A DNA stretch of 64,000 bases from Symbiodinium natans (lineage: Eukaryota > Sar > Dinophyceae > Suessiales > Symbiodiniaceae), in NCBI GenBank assembly GCA_905221605.1, contig CAJNDS010002734.1:562279-626278 (forward strand). The letters are read 5' to 3'. The translations under genes were made by a program, and so were the position numbers. This document shows positions 1 through 11,232 of this stretch, piece after piece. How positions within the stretch are numbered: the stretch's first letter is position 1; the number at the start of each line of letters is the position of its first letter. The notes beneath the pieces were generated by a model that saw nothing but the letters and a program-made list of their open reading frames with translations, had not been told where the DNA came from and searched no databases.

Positions 1-348
1 CGCTGGGCGCGAGAATAAGAGCTCGCTGATTCCACACGCGCCTGCCTCCCACGATGTCAATGCTGCCAATGTCATCGTTTTCGCTGCCAGAATCCTTGAG
101 AAACTCAGGCTCTGCAAGACCATCTAAAAAGGCTTGCAAGACAATCCAAAAAGGCGCGACCCGCATCCTAGGACGAATGCAGTACCCCCCGCTACTGTAA
201 GCCAGGCATCGACCTCGATGAAAGACACACGAGCACGGCCCCGGAAGGAGACGTACTTGAGGATTCCTCTCCTCTGCCCGGCTGACATGGTTTCACGAAG
301 CACGTCCTGGGCTGAGAATTGGGACCCCTTCTAACCCTTCTACCAGAC
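1..348. other. 5' edge, no supported gene
   Basis: I see no domain-bearing reading frame here. The stretch lies just beyond the stop of the PAN-domain gene, so in that gene's direction it is 3' flank. Confidence 0.4.
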
Positions 349-1725
349 TCATTGCACCTTATCGTTCAGCTGCTGTCTTACATGTCCAATAAACCGAAAA
401 CGGGACACAATTCCAGATCTTCTCCCAGCTTCCATGCCATCAACTTTGAGCAGCAACTGGTCATCTTGCCCAGCCCACGTGTTGTCATATATCTCTAAAA
501 TCCGGGAAATTTCGTCGGAACCCCAGCCGGCCGCTGCCGAGACAGCTTCGTATGTAAGAGGGTCGTAGCCATAGACCATGCCATGTACAATCACCTTCTG
601 CAATTCCTGCAATCGTTGTACCGTCTGCAGCATGGCCCCATAAGGGTTCTTGTATCCATCGTAGAGCTTTCTGGCCACAAGATACACAGCCTTGAAGACG
701 TCGTCAAATCCTGATGCTGGCTTCCGACATGTGACATCAATCAAGGTGAGCCGGTCAGTCGAGAAGCGTTTCAAGTAGAGGTCGGTGTTGTGATGGGAAC
801 CATCGCAATCGTAGTTGTCGGTGTGATCTTGGAGGATACAATCCCCAGGTTTGCGAGCACCTGATCCACCGTATGCTACCCCGTATTCAAATGCAACACA
901 GAACCCTTCATTGTTGCACTCGGCACGGCAATCAGCGAGAGACTTATGCCCAGCGTGACGGAGGTTGTGACCGTTAACACATTTTCGAGGCATGTGTGCG
1001 TAGCCACCCACATCTGGTGGAATCTTGATGTACAAGTCCAGGTTCCAATCTTGACCCCTGCAATTCGAAGGATCGTTGGAAGTCTGTAGATGGCAGTCAT
1101 AACGCCGAAATGTGGGATTGGAAGAGCCTTGATTGCGATAGTACTCAAAAGCCTCGCACCTCCAATCATCATTGCACAGTCTGCTGCACTCTTCCCGACT
1201 TTTATCATGCACCAGCCGGAGGTTGTGGTGAGAAACGCACCCCGACACCACGAGCTCATAACCACTCACTGGTATCGGGCCATTCCCCCAGCCCCATCTT
1301 GAGACCTTCGAGCGCTTTGTGTAGAGATTGTATCCCTTGGCCCCAGATTTGCCGTCACAAGAGATGGCGTTGGAGGCGTTGGAGACATTGTCCGTGTTCA
1401 GCAAGCACCCTGCTCGAGCAGTGCGGTTGTGGCCTGCTTCATGTGCGAAGGCATCACAGGCTGGGTCTGCATTGCAAAGGGTCTTGCAGTCATCCAACGT
1501 CCGATTAAGCACCTGGATTGGGCGACCCACCTCGCAACCTTGCGTCTGGAAGTAGCCGTCCACATCTGCCAGGCTCAAGTTGCGTGGGAAAGTTGGCTTC
1601 TCCGGATTCCCTGGCTTAGCTTCAAGGAAACCAGATGCATCGCAACCATGGAGCAAAATGCTACAAGCACACAGTCGCCACAACATCACGCGGGCCGAAC
1701 CCATCATGTGCTTTGAGGGCTTCAC
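349..1725 (-). CDS. Secreted PAN/apple-domain protein
   Basis: An uninterrupted 458-residue frame. The first 30 or so residues form a signal-peptide-like leader with a hydrophobic core ('MLWRLCACSILLHGC'), so the product is probably secreted or surface-exposed. Three similar Cys-rich units follow at about residues 60-140, 160-240 and 248-325. Each carries the PAN/apple pattern: a Cys near the start, then 'S/TxxDCxxxCNxxxxCxAFxY' in the middle ('CKTLCNADPACDAFAH', 'CSRLCNDDWRCEAFEY', 'CRAECNNEGFCVAFEY'). PAN domains bind protein or carbohydrate in extracellular settings. The last 120 residues match nothing I recognise. The start at 1725 was chosen because it precedes the leader; an inner Met at about 1707 would also keep it. 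No intron is needed, unlike most neighbours. Confidence 0.75.
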   Translation of the reverse strand: MKPSKHMMGSARVMLWRLCACSILLHGCDASGFLEAKPGNPEKPTFPRNLSLADVDGYFQTQGCEVGRPIQVLNRTLDDCKTLCNADPACDAFAHEAGHNRTARAGCLLNTDNVSNASNAISCDGKSGAKGYNLYTKRSKVSRWGWGNGPIPVSGYELVVSGCVSHHNLRLVHDKSREECSRLCNDDWRCEAFEYYRNQGSSNPTFRRYDCHLQTSNDPSNCRGQDWNLDLYIKIPPDVGGYAHMPRKCVNGHNLRHAGHKSLADCRAECNNEGFCVAFEYGVAYGGSGARKPGDCILQDHTDNYDCDGSHHNTDLYLKRFSTDRLTLIDVTCRKPASGFDDVFKAVYLVARKLYDGYKNPYGAMLQTVQRLQELQKVIVHGMVYGYDPLTYEAVSAAAGWGSDEISRILEIYDNTWAGQDDQLLLKVDGMEAGRRSGIVSRFRFIGHVRQQLNDKVQ

Positions 1726-2335
1726 GATTGGAGCCAGGAATGTTGCCTAGGCACAAGCCTACTTTGGAATTTGGGCCCGTGCGAACACACAAAGCTCTGC
1801 ATGCAGTCGTCGATCCGAATCCGTTAGCTGCCTTTGCCTTAACCAGTAGGCTACCGGAGTACCCGTTTCAGTTGCCTTAGCGTCCTTCTGTTGACTTCTT
1901 GTTGGCAGAAAGCACGATTCTCCATTACTGTGTATATCCGGTCCTGGGGGAGCAAACACACGGACAAATATGTAATACTAATTCGAATCAGATCACAAGC
2001 TGCCACCAGAGTTGCCCAGCGACATGCAAACATCTCTAGAAAACACAAATAGTATCAGAACATCTAATATCATATAATGCAACATAATATATGATAATAC
2101 AATAGAATATAACCTCTGTAATACAAAGTATAGTAGAACAACAATGTTTTGTAACCATGAAGACATGTGTAGAAAGCCGGCCTGCGAGAGCATCAGTCCG
2201 ATGCCCGCGCGCTGCTCGGACAGAGATGCAACGTGACCTGAAGCTGCCTAGGACGGCCCTTCAAGACCAGTTGAAAACTAGTCATCTTAGACCTAAGAAG
2301 GGAAACATGTGCAATATGCAAAAGGGCCTACCTGG
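1726..2335. other. Gap upstream of PAN gene
   Basis: No gene recognised. The stretch 2040-2150 is AT-rich. In minus-strand terms this is the 5' flank of the PAN-domain gene and would hold its promoter; I see no TATA-like element I would trust. Confidence 0.3.
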
Positions 2336-2354
2336 CTACACTACCTCGCTACGC

Positions 2355-2531
2355 ATGTGTCGAGGCGGATCGAGGCGGATCCTGCCGATTGTGGCTGCAT
2401 GATGCTGCGTGCAAACCGACCACAAAATTCGCACCCACACCGACGAAACTGAGAGTGCGACCAGTCGTCGGCAATGGCAGCTCCGAAGCGTCGGGACAGC
2501 CAAACATGACGATCTCATCCAAGGCACGCAC
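2355..2531 (-). CDS. Possible exon, unidentified
   Basis: The minus frame reads like real protein ('DEIVMFGCPDASELPLP', then 'SFVGVGANFVVGLHAA') with balanced composition. It has no recognisable domain, and its splice boundaries are not fixed. Confidence 0.25.
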
Positions 2532-3006
2532 CTGGACTCCACCAGATCTCTGTCAACGCTTGTTGCGCCCCCCATCTTTCTGCCTGTATTCGAGTGCTTG
2601 TGCCCGCGTGCACTGATCTTGCTGACGTCGGTGAGCGGAAGTTGAGCATCTTGCTACGAGCGCAGTATGAAGGAATGCTCCTTTTGCCCTCCAACCTGCG
2701 AGTTGACGACCCCGGTGATGCTAACACCCCTGCCACGAGCCTCCTGTTTATTCACAGACGTCCGCCGCGGCAAGCAATGCCAGCAATGCCAGAGGCGATG
2801 TGTGGTGATGGTGTCATACTGAGTATGTTTCCATATTTACTACCAGTTTACTACCTTTACGACCTTGTTTCCGGAAAGCCCCAAGCGCAGCGCCTCACCG
2901 AAGTCGCCCTCGGCGATGACTGCTGCCGCCGGGTTGGTGATGGGAGCTCTCAGCTTCACCAAAGCCAAGTCGCCCTGTCCACGAGCAGACAAAAAGGAGC
3001 GGATGG

Positions 3007-3222
3007 CATAGGGTTTAGGGTTTCGGATGGTGCAGGGTTTAGGGCTTGGGATGGTATGGGGTTTAGGGTTTAGGATGGTACAAGGTTTAGGGTTTGGGAT
3101 GGTGGAGGGTTTAGGGTTTGGGATGGTTTAGGGTTGGGATGGTACAGGGTTCAGGGTTTGGGATGGTATAGGGTTTCGGGTTTAGGATGGTACAGGGTTT
3201 TAGGGTTTGGGGCTTAGGGTGT
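3007..3222 (+). repeat. Degenerate telomere-like array
   Basis: TTTAGGG-type units are interleaved with GGATGGTA spacers, giving a higher-order period of roughly 25-30 bp. Confidence 0.7.
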
Positions 3223-3338
3223 AGGGGGGGCATCGTGAGCTTCAAAGTTCACGCAGCGCAGAACTCCGAAGCCTCGAAGGACCACTTGTCGCCGTACATG
3301 GAATAAGCCACAATGTCGGCAGGCGTTTGAACCTCACA

Positions 3339-3446
3339 AGGGGGTGTCCGAAGCTAGGGGGTACCTTACTGGGGGTCCTTTTTAAAAAGGGGATCCTACT
3401 ACTTGGGGATCTATATTGGGGGCCCCCTTGTGTTCGTAAACCCCCA
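3339..3446. mobile_element. M2 inverted-repeat element
   Basis: A copy of the about 110 bp M2 family. It holds the internal blocks 'GGGTACCTTA', 'GGGGTCCTTTTTAAAAAGGG' and 'GGATCCTACTACTTGGGGAT', and ends in 'TTCGTAAACCCCC', the inverted match of the left end seen in other copies. It lies just before a telomere-like array. Confidence 0.6.
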
Positions 3447-3540
3447 ACAGAGATCGACCCTGAGTTCATGACAAGCACCTCTCCCACCCCACTTCTTCCG
3501 GAACCATTTCCGGCACACCTTGGGATGTTCCCCCATATAC

Positions 3541-3597
3541 TAAACCCTAAACCCTAAACCCTAAACCCTAAACCCTAAACCCTAAACCCTAAACCCT
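3541..3597 (-). repeat. Telomere-like array (CCCTAAA)8
   Basis: Eight nearly perfect CCCTAAA units on the plus strand. Confidence 0.95.
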
Positions 3598-4175
3598 AGT
3601 CCTAAATAGGCCCCTCTTCGAGTCTCCGAATAAGGAGCTGTCAGTCTAAGGGGGGAACATCCCAAAGCTCTACCCATCGGCCGGCCCTCTGCGGTATCCC
3701 TGCTGTCTGAGAGTCCAGCTGTGCGTAGATGCCTTCCTTGCCTTTGTTGATGGAAGGTCGCAGAACACAAGCATTGCACCCAACCTAAAACTGGGGTCGT
3801 CTTCCTTTTACGAGTGTAATTCCGATTAGGTACACGAACTATAAACCCTTTCAGGGTATCGATGTACTTTGTGCTATGGGGGGAGATGAAAGCTCAATGC
3901 CGGGGACGAGGAAACTTCCTTCAGCGAAACGTGTCCAGAGCAAGGAGCAACTTCTCAGGACTTTTACCCCATGCCCCCCTCTCCACAAAAGGGCCTCGGC
4001 AGCTTCAGCAAGGACACAGGATTTAGCCAACAAATAACTCTGTCAGCCCCCTCGCCCCCCCCCAAAGCACTGTCTGCCCTAAGCAGTACCTCGGAAGACC
4101 CCACAAGAGGCCTTGCCCACACGCCCCCCCCCCCCCCCACACACAACAGATCAGTGTCGAGTCCGGCTCCCCCAC

Positions 4176-4430
4176 TTCCCGGAAGATCTTGCGTCCAGGG
4201 TGCTCATCATAATCGAAGCTCTCCACCGTCACAGGCATGAAGCGATCCACCTTGGTAGCAGGGCCACTTATCATGATGACAGCCTCGCTGGGTCAACCTG
4301 CTGTAGCTGTGGCCCGCGGCCTTCTTTGACGACTCCGCCAGAGGATCCCAGCCTCGGCACACGAAAACCCAATGCAAGCCACAAGTGCTGAAGTGTGCTG
4401 AATTCTCGATGCTGCGGTGAAGGGCTGCCC
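4176..4430 (-). CDS. Exons of an unidentified gene
   Basis: The clearest exon is 4283-4176, exactly 36 codons. It is preceded by AG at 4285-4284 and followed by GT at 4175-4174, and contains 'AVIMISGPATKVDRFMPV' and 'FDYDEHPGRKIFRE'. Just upstream another frame reads 'GWDPLAESSKKAAGHSYSR' and may be the previous exon. The mixed hydrophobic and charged composition favours real coding. I do not recognise the family. Confidence 0.4.
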
Positions 4431-5438
4431 ACAGCACGAGTGAGAGCATCAGAAGGCCCTCTCGCAAGGTTCCTCCTGCCCTGAGACACGCATTGCGACC
4501 GGGCCACGGTCGTGTTGGTGGATGCTGTCTCTGATGACGTGATGATTGGTCAGGACCTAGGGTGCATGTGTGACGCTGTTATTTGAGGCAGCTCTATGTG
4601 CTGATGGCGAGCCCCAAGAATGAGGCATAGGTCCCATTGTGGGAGTTGGAGATCACGAAGCCCGAGCCCTGTCTCATGAGACGCAGCGTCCATGCAAAGA
4701 CACCCGGACAGAGACCGCAACCACTGCCTGGGTGCCCCCATGGCTAACGATGCGAACGGCAACCAGCAGCATCCTGGCCAATCGCAGTCGCCGACACAGA
4801 GCTCTTGTGAAGGCGTCTGCTCGTGACTACTTGGGATTCACAATGGCTCTGCGTCTCACCGCACACGCGCACACACGGAGTCACACATACAGAGTGCTGT
4901 CAACCTCAAGCGTTGTCAGAAGAGCTGGTCTCGCTTCTGCTCCCAGCTTCGATCTGTCACGCTCGAAGACAAGATCAGCATCAAGAAAATGTTATACTAT
5001 AATCATATAACTTTACTACTGGGTGCCCGCCCTAAAGTGTTTCATGCGGGCAAAAGGCGACTCACGCCAAGTAGATCCCCCGGAATGCAAAAGGCGACCC
5101 ACGGAAAACTTTTCCCCAAGATGACACCCTAGCCAGGCGAATTTGCAACATAACACAAACAAGCGGAATGCAGGCGAGATCTAGCACAAAGTACCGATTC
5201 CATAGGATTTCGGACGACGACGCACTCTGAAAACCCAATGTCCAATGTGACTTGTCTTGAAACATATCTCTGCCAAAGTAGACCGCGCATTCGAGAACTG
5301 ACTTGTGACACCTACGCGAGACCCCAAAGACAACTAGGTTAAAGAAGATACCATAACAGAAAACCGCAGGGGGACGTGCGCGAGACGCCCACGTGTCTTA
5401 GAGATAACTGTGCCAAGCTGGGCCAAGCTAGGTCACAC

Positions 5439-5476
5439 ACCTAAACCCTAAACCCTAAACCCTAAACCCTAAACCC
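5439..5476 (-). repeat. Telomere-like array
   Basis: Five CCCTAAA units on the plus strand. Confidence 0.9.
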
Positions 5477-5810
5477 CCCGGTGTTATGCCTAAACGGCTG
5501 TCGCCTCGCCTGGCGCAGGCGGCGCCGGGCCATCGGCTGCATCTTTGGCATCCGGCGGCTTCGGCGCCGCGGCCTTGCGGCCTCGCATGCCCCGGGCTCC
5601 CTCCGCTTCTTACAGCTTTCGGTAAATGGTATAATCCAATCCAATGTGATAAGATATACATATGCATATCCACATATATATATATATACATACGTATACA
5701 TATATATAACATAGCATCGGGTCCTCTCCCTCTCCACATCTTCTCTCACATCTTCTTACAATCTTCTCACGTGCGGGCGTCTCGCCTCGTCTCTTCGGCT
5801 TGGTCTGATT

Positions 5811-5868
5811 GGCCGCGTCAGCTGCTTTGGCCGCGTCAGCTGCTTTGGCCGCGTCAGCTGCTTTGGCC
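5811..5868. repeat. 18-bp tandem repeat
   Basis: The unit GCCGCGTCAGCTGCTTTG is repeated a little more than three times. Since 18 is a multiple of three, the minus strand can read a repeated Ala-Ala-Asp-Ala-Ala-Lys peptide running into 'NQTKPKRRGE'. This could be a basic or alanine-rich coding exon, but nothing else confirms it. Confidence 0.7.
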
Positions 5869-6285
5869 GCAGCGGCCGCTTTGCGAGCTCGGCACGCCAG
5901 CTTGGCACTCCGAGCTTCACCGTCCAGAGCGAGGCGGAACCCGCGACACCACGCGCTGGTGGTCGCAACAAGATCTGCCCTCCAGACCTGGAGCATGCAG
6001 AAGGAAGTGGCCCAGAAGGCAAGTCCAAACAAGGAGCGGGTCCGGCCATGTCCGCCGCGGGACTGACTCACACACTGCCGTCTCTTCTCCATGTGGGAAA
6101 TGTGGGAATTCGCCGACCTGCAGGATGTACCTGTGGGACAGGTCGAAAGCAAAAATGGGAAGGCACCTCATGTTTTCGGCTGCAAACCCTCCACACACAT
6201 GCTGACAGCATCCCAGCGTTCTGCCTCACTGCATCTTGTTTCGTTGTTCCATGTGCATTGCTTCGACAGCCCAAGCCCAGGGGGT

Positions 6286-6600
6286 TTAGGGTTCAAGGTC
6301 ACCTTCGAACTTCTTCTGACTCACGAGGTTTACGTCTTGGATCCTGCCCATTCTGCGCCTGCTTCTGCTTTCGAGTGTGCATCTTCGTCCCTTTTGTGTT
6401 CTGATGCGTTCTTCCACGTGCGGCCTGCGCTGGCGGCCCGCTTCGTCGCTTTGCTCTTTGATTCTGCTGAATCTGCTTCGAGGATGTGCGCTGTGTGGGC
6501 ACATCGGAGAAAATGCCAATGCCCTGCTGCAACCACTTGAACCCAACTCTGACAAAGCTTGCTGTAGGCTTCGGGCCTTCAATTCTGCGGCTGCAAGCTG
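6286..6600 (-). CDS. Possible exon, unidentified
   Basis: The minus frame reads 'CQLAAAELKARSLQQALSEL' and later a very basic stretch ('RTQKGRR', 'ESRSRRRMGR'). The first part looks helical. No family is recognised and the boundaries are unknown. Confidence 0.25.
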   Translation of the reverse strand, partial: QLAAAELKARSLQQALSELGSSGCSRALAFSPMCPHSAHPRSRFSRIKEQSDEAGRQRRPHVEERIRTQKGRRCTLESRSRRRMGRIQDVNLVSQKKFEGDLEP

Positions 6601-6979
6601 ACAACGGCGTGCACTCCCCGCGATCATTCAGCTCTGCTATGACAAGTCAGGTTCTTCTCCAGTGCCCACATGGTCCTGCTCTATGCGCATGTAGTGTGCA
6701 AAGAAGGGCTACAGTAGGCTCTCCACCGACTAAAGGCTGGCATACTGCAAGCGTGTTGACTCGAGCCGCTAAGCTGCTCGATCACTTTAACTTGCGACGG
6801 CCTGGCGGGACCAAATCCATAAGTCTTATAGATGCCTGAAGAAGCGCATTTTCGTGGTGCTCGTCTCTTCTTGAAGCATGGCACTCGGCCTGCACCGTTT
6901 TCAACGGGCAGGACTTGCCGGACAAAAGCAGAAAAGGCCCGTGGATGTCTTGTACGTCTGAGCTTATGCACACGTAGCC

Positions 6980-9900
6980 GCCCGCGACAGAGCGACATCG
7001 ATCTTCATGGGCGTGATGAGGTGCACAACGATTGCATCCTGGTCCGAGCAGTACTGCACGGAGTACTCAAACCCATCCAGTCCACATCCCGTGGCATCCT
7101 TGATCGTCAGCTCGGAGCCCTTCTTGTGGAACACGGCGCCTTTGCACTCGCCATTCTTGGGGCCCACGGCCTCGGCATGAAGACATGCTTCAGACGGGAA
7201 AGCAGGGTTAAGGTGGCCAAGGTCCTTCAGACCTTCAGAGAGACAGGCGACGCTCACTCACAGCTGCAAGCAATTCAGTTTCTCACTTCTCAAACTGATC
7301 AAGGTGCCCTAAACCCTAAACCCTAAACCCTAAACCCTAAACCCTAAACCCTAAACCCTAAACCCTAAACCCTACCAGTACAGTGCAAACGGAGCACCTT
7401 CATGTTCACGCTTCCGCCAGTGGCAGTGTGATCCAAGACCTGAACACTGAAGGTCTCCACCAAAAGGGTGCCTTGACAGGGGAAAGCCGCAGAGAAATGA
7501 AAAAACGCGAAGTCTCTCGCGTTCCTTGTACCAGTTTTTTGCGCGCAGCAACTACTGCCGATATGCGAAGGAGCAGGCAACACGTGACAAGAGCTACGCT
7601 CAAGTGCGGGTTTTAGAGGGCCAACACGGGTTTCTGTTACGCTTGCGCTAGCCTTTACAAAGGACAAATGGCAAGAATGGAATCAGGAGGACAAAAGCGT
7701 GAAAGCGCCTTCATAGCACAGCTTGCCGCTTGGAAGATTCTTGCTGCCACTGCAGGCTGCGGTGCTGCTTACCGCACCCTGCATCCACGATGGCGGCTGA
7801 ATGGCGGGTGACGGCGGCACAGGCTCTGCCAGGGATGCAAGGACATGGTCCTCCTCCAGGAGTACGCCCGAGCAGCCGGAACGCCTCATGGTAACGCTGC
7901 CTGCAAGGGGGGCGGTGATCTGCAAATCGATCGTATCCTGGTCGGGGCAATACCGGATGGTGTACTGCATGCCACTCAGTCCGCATTTGGCAGCATTCAC
8001 GCTGATGTACTGGCCGTACTGGTTGTAGTGGGCACCACGGCAGGATCCGTGCTTGGGTCCCACTGCCTCAGCGAGCAAGCATGACCAAATCCAGCATACG
8101 TGCATGCCTGCTACTGCAGGCACGAAGAGAGTGAGCCCAATGCAGGCGAGATACCCTCATGTTCACGTAACCATGGTGCGCGCCCTGCGTGACAACCCTG
8201 GCGGACAGGCTCTCGACCAGGAATTGTCCAGAGTAGCACACCCCACCACGGGGGAAGGTGCCGTAGCCGCTGCAGCCCCTCTCCGACTCGGCGACTGCAT
8301 TCTCTTGCACCAGTGCCTCTTATTCACGAGCGGATACAGTATCTTGTCAGGTTTTCAAGTTGCAACTATTCCCCCCCATGCATGCAACTTTTACACGTAG
8401 GGGTGGCCACGCAAGTGAGATGGTCCATGACAATCTTTTGAGCCGCAGCATCGCGCGGGCGCGCAGTATCGTGCACGGGCGAAGTCACATCGCTCCAACA
8501 GACTTTGTCAGCGCCGTCACGTCAAACCCGCGTTAAGTGAGGGTGCAGAGGGTGCGCGGGAGTTCGTGCGCGCGCAATGCGAACATTATGATGTCGGCCT
8601 CGCGAGATCCGCCGAGCCAGGCCTTTGAAGTGTCTCCAGGAACCCACACCTCATCCACACCCTACCGGACCATCAAAAACTTCCCGACCCCGCAGTGAAG
8701 AACTGGCACATGATATAATATGCAATGAGACCCAGCCTGTGTGCTTGCCTTGAGCAGGTCTTGCACCCACGATGGCGGCTGAACGGCGGGTGACGGAGGC
8801 ACAGGCTCTGCCAGGGATGCAAGGGCATAGTCCTCCTCCAGGAGTACGCCCGAGCAGCCGGAACGCCTCATGGTAACGCTGCCTGCAAGGGGGGCGGTGA
8901 TCTGCAAGTCGATCGTATCCTGGTCCGAGCAATACCGGATGGTGTACGACATGCCACTCAGCCCACATTTGGCAGCATTCACGTTGATGTACTGGCCGTA
9001 CTGGCTGTAGTGGGCACCACGGCAGGATCCGTGCTTGGGTCCCACTGCCTCAGCGAGCCAGCATGACCAAATCCAGCATACGTGCATGTCTGCTACTGCG
9101 GTGAGCCCGATGCAGCCGAGATACCTTCATGTTCACGTAACCATGGTGCGCGCCCTGCGTGACGACCCTGGCATACAGGCTCTCGACCAGGAATTGTCCA
9201 GAGTAGCACACCCCACCACGGGGGAAGGTGCCGTAGCCGCTGCAGCCCCTCTCCGACTCGGCGACTGCATTCTCCTGAACCAGCTGTGGCTGGGCCTCCG
9301 CGCACGGCGTGCGGGCCAACACCACACTGACGTCCATGGGCTTCAGCATGTGAACGACAATCTCGTCTTGATTGGAGCAATACTTGACGGTGTAGTCTGT
9401 GCCAGGAACCAGGCCACAATCAGTGGTGTCCTCCACGGTGATTTCTGATCCAGATTGCTGGAACTGCGCGCCATTGCACGTCGTGGTCTGAGGCCCCACT
9501 GCCTAAGCGGCATACACGAGTGCTGCATAAGCACAAGGACGGGATGAGTGACTGGTCTACCTGCACAAGATCGGGAATCATGAGGGAGGGCAATGCCCAT
9601 AGCGAGCGAGAAGAGAACATCGACGTTCACAGATGCAAAACAACCCATTCCCAACCTCCCGGAAACTGCACAAAACTTCTTCTCATCAGAAATCACACTT
9701 TCCTGCAAGAACTTTTGCAGACGAAAAGGTGCTCCCGATTTACACGCCCCTGTACCCCACGCTCAAACTGGCACAAGTGCGGGCCTTGGCAAAACCAGGT
9801 CCCCCCTCCACTAGTGGCCCGCAATGAAACATGAGGTTTCCCAAACTAAGGGTGCCTGTTTTAAGGGGGGGATTCGTGGGACCTCATGGGGTACCGATAT

Positions 9901-10050
9901 GTCCCCAGTTTGCCAAGGATCTTGGAGGTCGACGGTGCCACTCGTTGCGGTCTGCTTGGACATCTTCACGAAGAATTTCTCCACCAAGAAAGATCCCGTG
10001 TAGCACAGGTCATCGGAAGAAGGGAGCTCTCCGCTACCGCTGCATGCATC
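6980..10050 (-). CDS. Multi-exon gene of alternating A/B Cys-rich modules
   Basis: Two modules alternate. A (about 70 residues) follows 'AVGPxxxxCxGAxF ... CGLxxxxYTxxYCxxQDxI ... PM'. B (about 42 residues) follows 'CSGxGxxPxxxxCYxGxFLVE ... GxVxMK'. Proposed exons: B1 10050-9922; A1+B2 9502-9125; A2 9048-8749; B3 8316-8155; A3 plus B4 start 8066-7709; B4 end 7471-7398; A4 from 7170 to about 6984. Joining 7709 to 7471 restores 'CYEG/TLLVET', matching 'CYSGQFLVES' in B2/B3. Each A exon starts after AG with GC(A/C)GTGGG. Donors are GT (8154, 9124, 7397), GC (7708, 8748) and GA (9921). A0-like codons ('MRHSKSTLLDEDFF', about 10137) suggest the array once continued upstream. Cys spacing suggests a secreted disulphide-bonded repeat protein. 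The 5' start and 3' end are not resolved, and no family is recognised. Confidence 0.65.
7308..7374 (-). repeat. Telomere-like array in an intron
   Basis: Nine or so CCCTAAA units lie inside the intron 7397-7171 of the A/B-module gene. On the gene's sense strand they read TTTAGGG. Confidence 0.9.
7781..8313. repeat. Tandem duplication, copy 1
   Basis: Near-identical by eye to 8763-9283, including both exons and the short intron between them. A short insertion (about 12 nt) near 8130 distinguishes this copy. Confidence 0.85.
8763..9283. repeat. Tandem duplication, copy 2
   Basis: Partner of 7781-8313, about 980 bp away in the same orientation. Intron sequence is conserved as well as exon sequence, so the duplication is recent. 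Confidence 0.85.
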
Positions 10051-10790
10051 CTCGCGGAGACGCGCTGACACAAGTTCTGGACTCGAGGGGGCGCAAAAAA
10101 AAAGTCCTCATCCAGAAGTGTGCTCTTCGAGTGGCGCATCTGTAGCGCCTCCCCGTCTGAAACATCAGAGCCGGCTACACCCTGATGCGACAGTATGGGC
10201 AGTATGCAGCCAGAATGGAGCAATGATGCTCGCCTGAACAGAGCACGTGTTGTCGCTGGAGCACTCATCCTGGCGGGTACCGCAAACCACGTCGGCCATG
10301 GCAAGAACGACCGGAGCGCAAGCACAGTCACCGCAAGGACGCAACCCGCAAACCTACAAAAACCCAGCGCAACCCTGCACCCTAAACCCTAAACCCCAAA
10401 CCTTCAAAAGGATTGTTGCAAGGCAAGGCCGGGGTATGCCGGGGTCAACCGTGCCACGAGCACGTCTCGTGCAAGCGCGTGGTCGTCCTGGCGCACCACA
10501 GCCTTCAAAAAACTGCCTGCTCATTGGGCTGTGGACACACGGCCGAACGGGGTCCTCCAGCGCGAACCCAGGGACGAAGAGACCGAGCGCCAAAAGCCTG
10601 ACGAAAACTGTCACACAAAGACCGAGAGGTCAAAAAAAATCCGAGACCAGCTCAACCAAAAATGTCTGAGTCCCCAGCTTAAGCATGGTGTGTAAAAGAG
10701 TTGAAGGCTTGAACGCTTGAAGCAGGAAGAGAACAGGGCACCTCGGATGGCACCGCCGGCTGTGCTCAGCAAGCAGAAACCCCCTTACTC

Positions 10791-10911
10791 CTTGGAGGTG
10801 CATGGGTAGTTATAAGCAGGGTTTCAAGTACCCTAAAAAGGGCTATAACCAGTTATGATTCCAGAGACCCTACTTGTAACCCCACTTAGAACTACCCCAT
10901 GAACCTTCAAG
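10791..10911. mobile_element. M1 inverted-repeat element
   Basis: Starts 'CTTGGAGGTGCATGGGTAGT' and ends with the inverted form 'ACCCCATGAACCTTCAAG'. The interior has the family's alternating 'AAGTAGGG / TATAACC' motifs. It abuts a telomere-like array at 10913. Confidence 0.75.
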
Positions 10912-10912
10912 G

Positions 10913-10977
10913 TTTAGGGTTTAGGGTTTAGGGTTTAGGGTTTAGGGTTTAGGGTTTAGGGTTTAGGGTTTAGGGTT
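10913..10977 (+). repeat. Telomere-like array (TTTAGGG)9
   Basis: Nine perfect TTTAGGG units directly after an M1 element. Confidence 0.95.
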
Positions 10978-11068
10978 AAGTCTGCTCCGGGGCCCGGACC
11001 GATCAGGCTTTTGTGGCCTTTCGTGGCGCCGGGAGCTTGAGCCGGAGGCCGCCAATGTACTTCCATGG

Positions 11069-11115
11069 GTTTAGGGTTTAGGGTTTAGGGTTTAGGGTTT
11101 AGGGTTTAGGGTTTA
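11069..11115 (+). repeat. Telomere-like array at the retroelement 3' end
   Basis: Six to seven TTTAGGG units ending at TTTAG. The retroelement's 3' untranslated region begins immediately beyond it. Confidence 0.95.
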
Positions 11116-11232
11116 GTCGGTCGGTCGGGGCAGCTGAGAGACTGTCAAGAAGTCGCGCTGAGGATGCACTTGCCGGCATCGAAGTGAAAGCCAAAAACAT
11201 GCGAACTGTGAAAACAAATTAAGGCCGGGACG

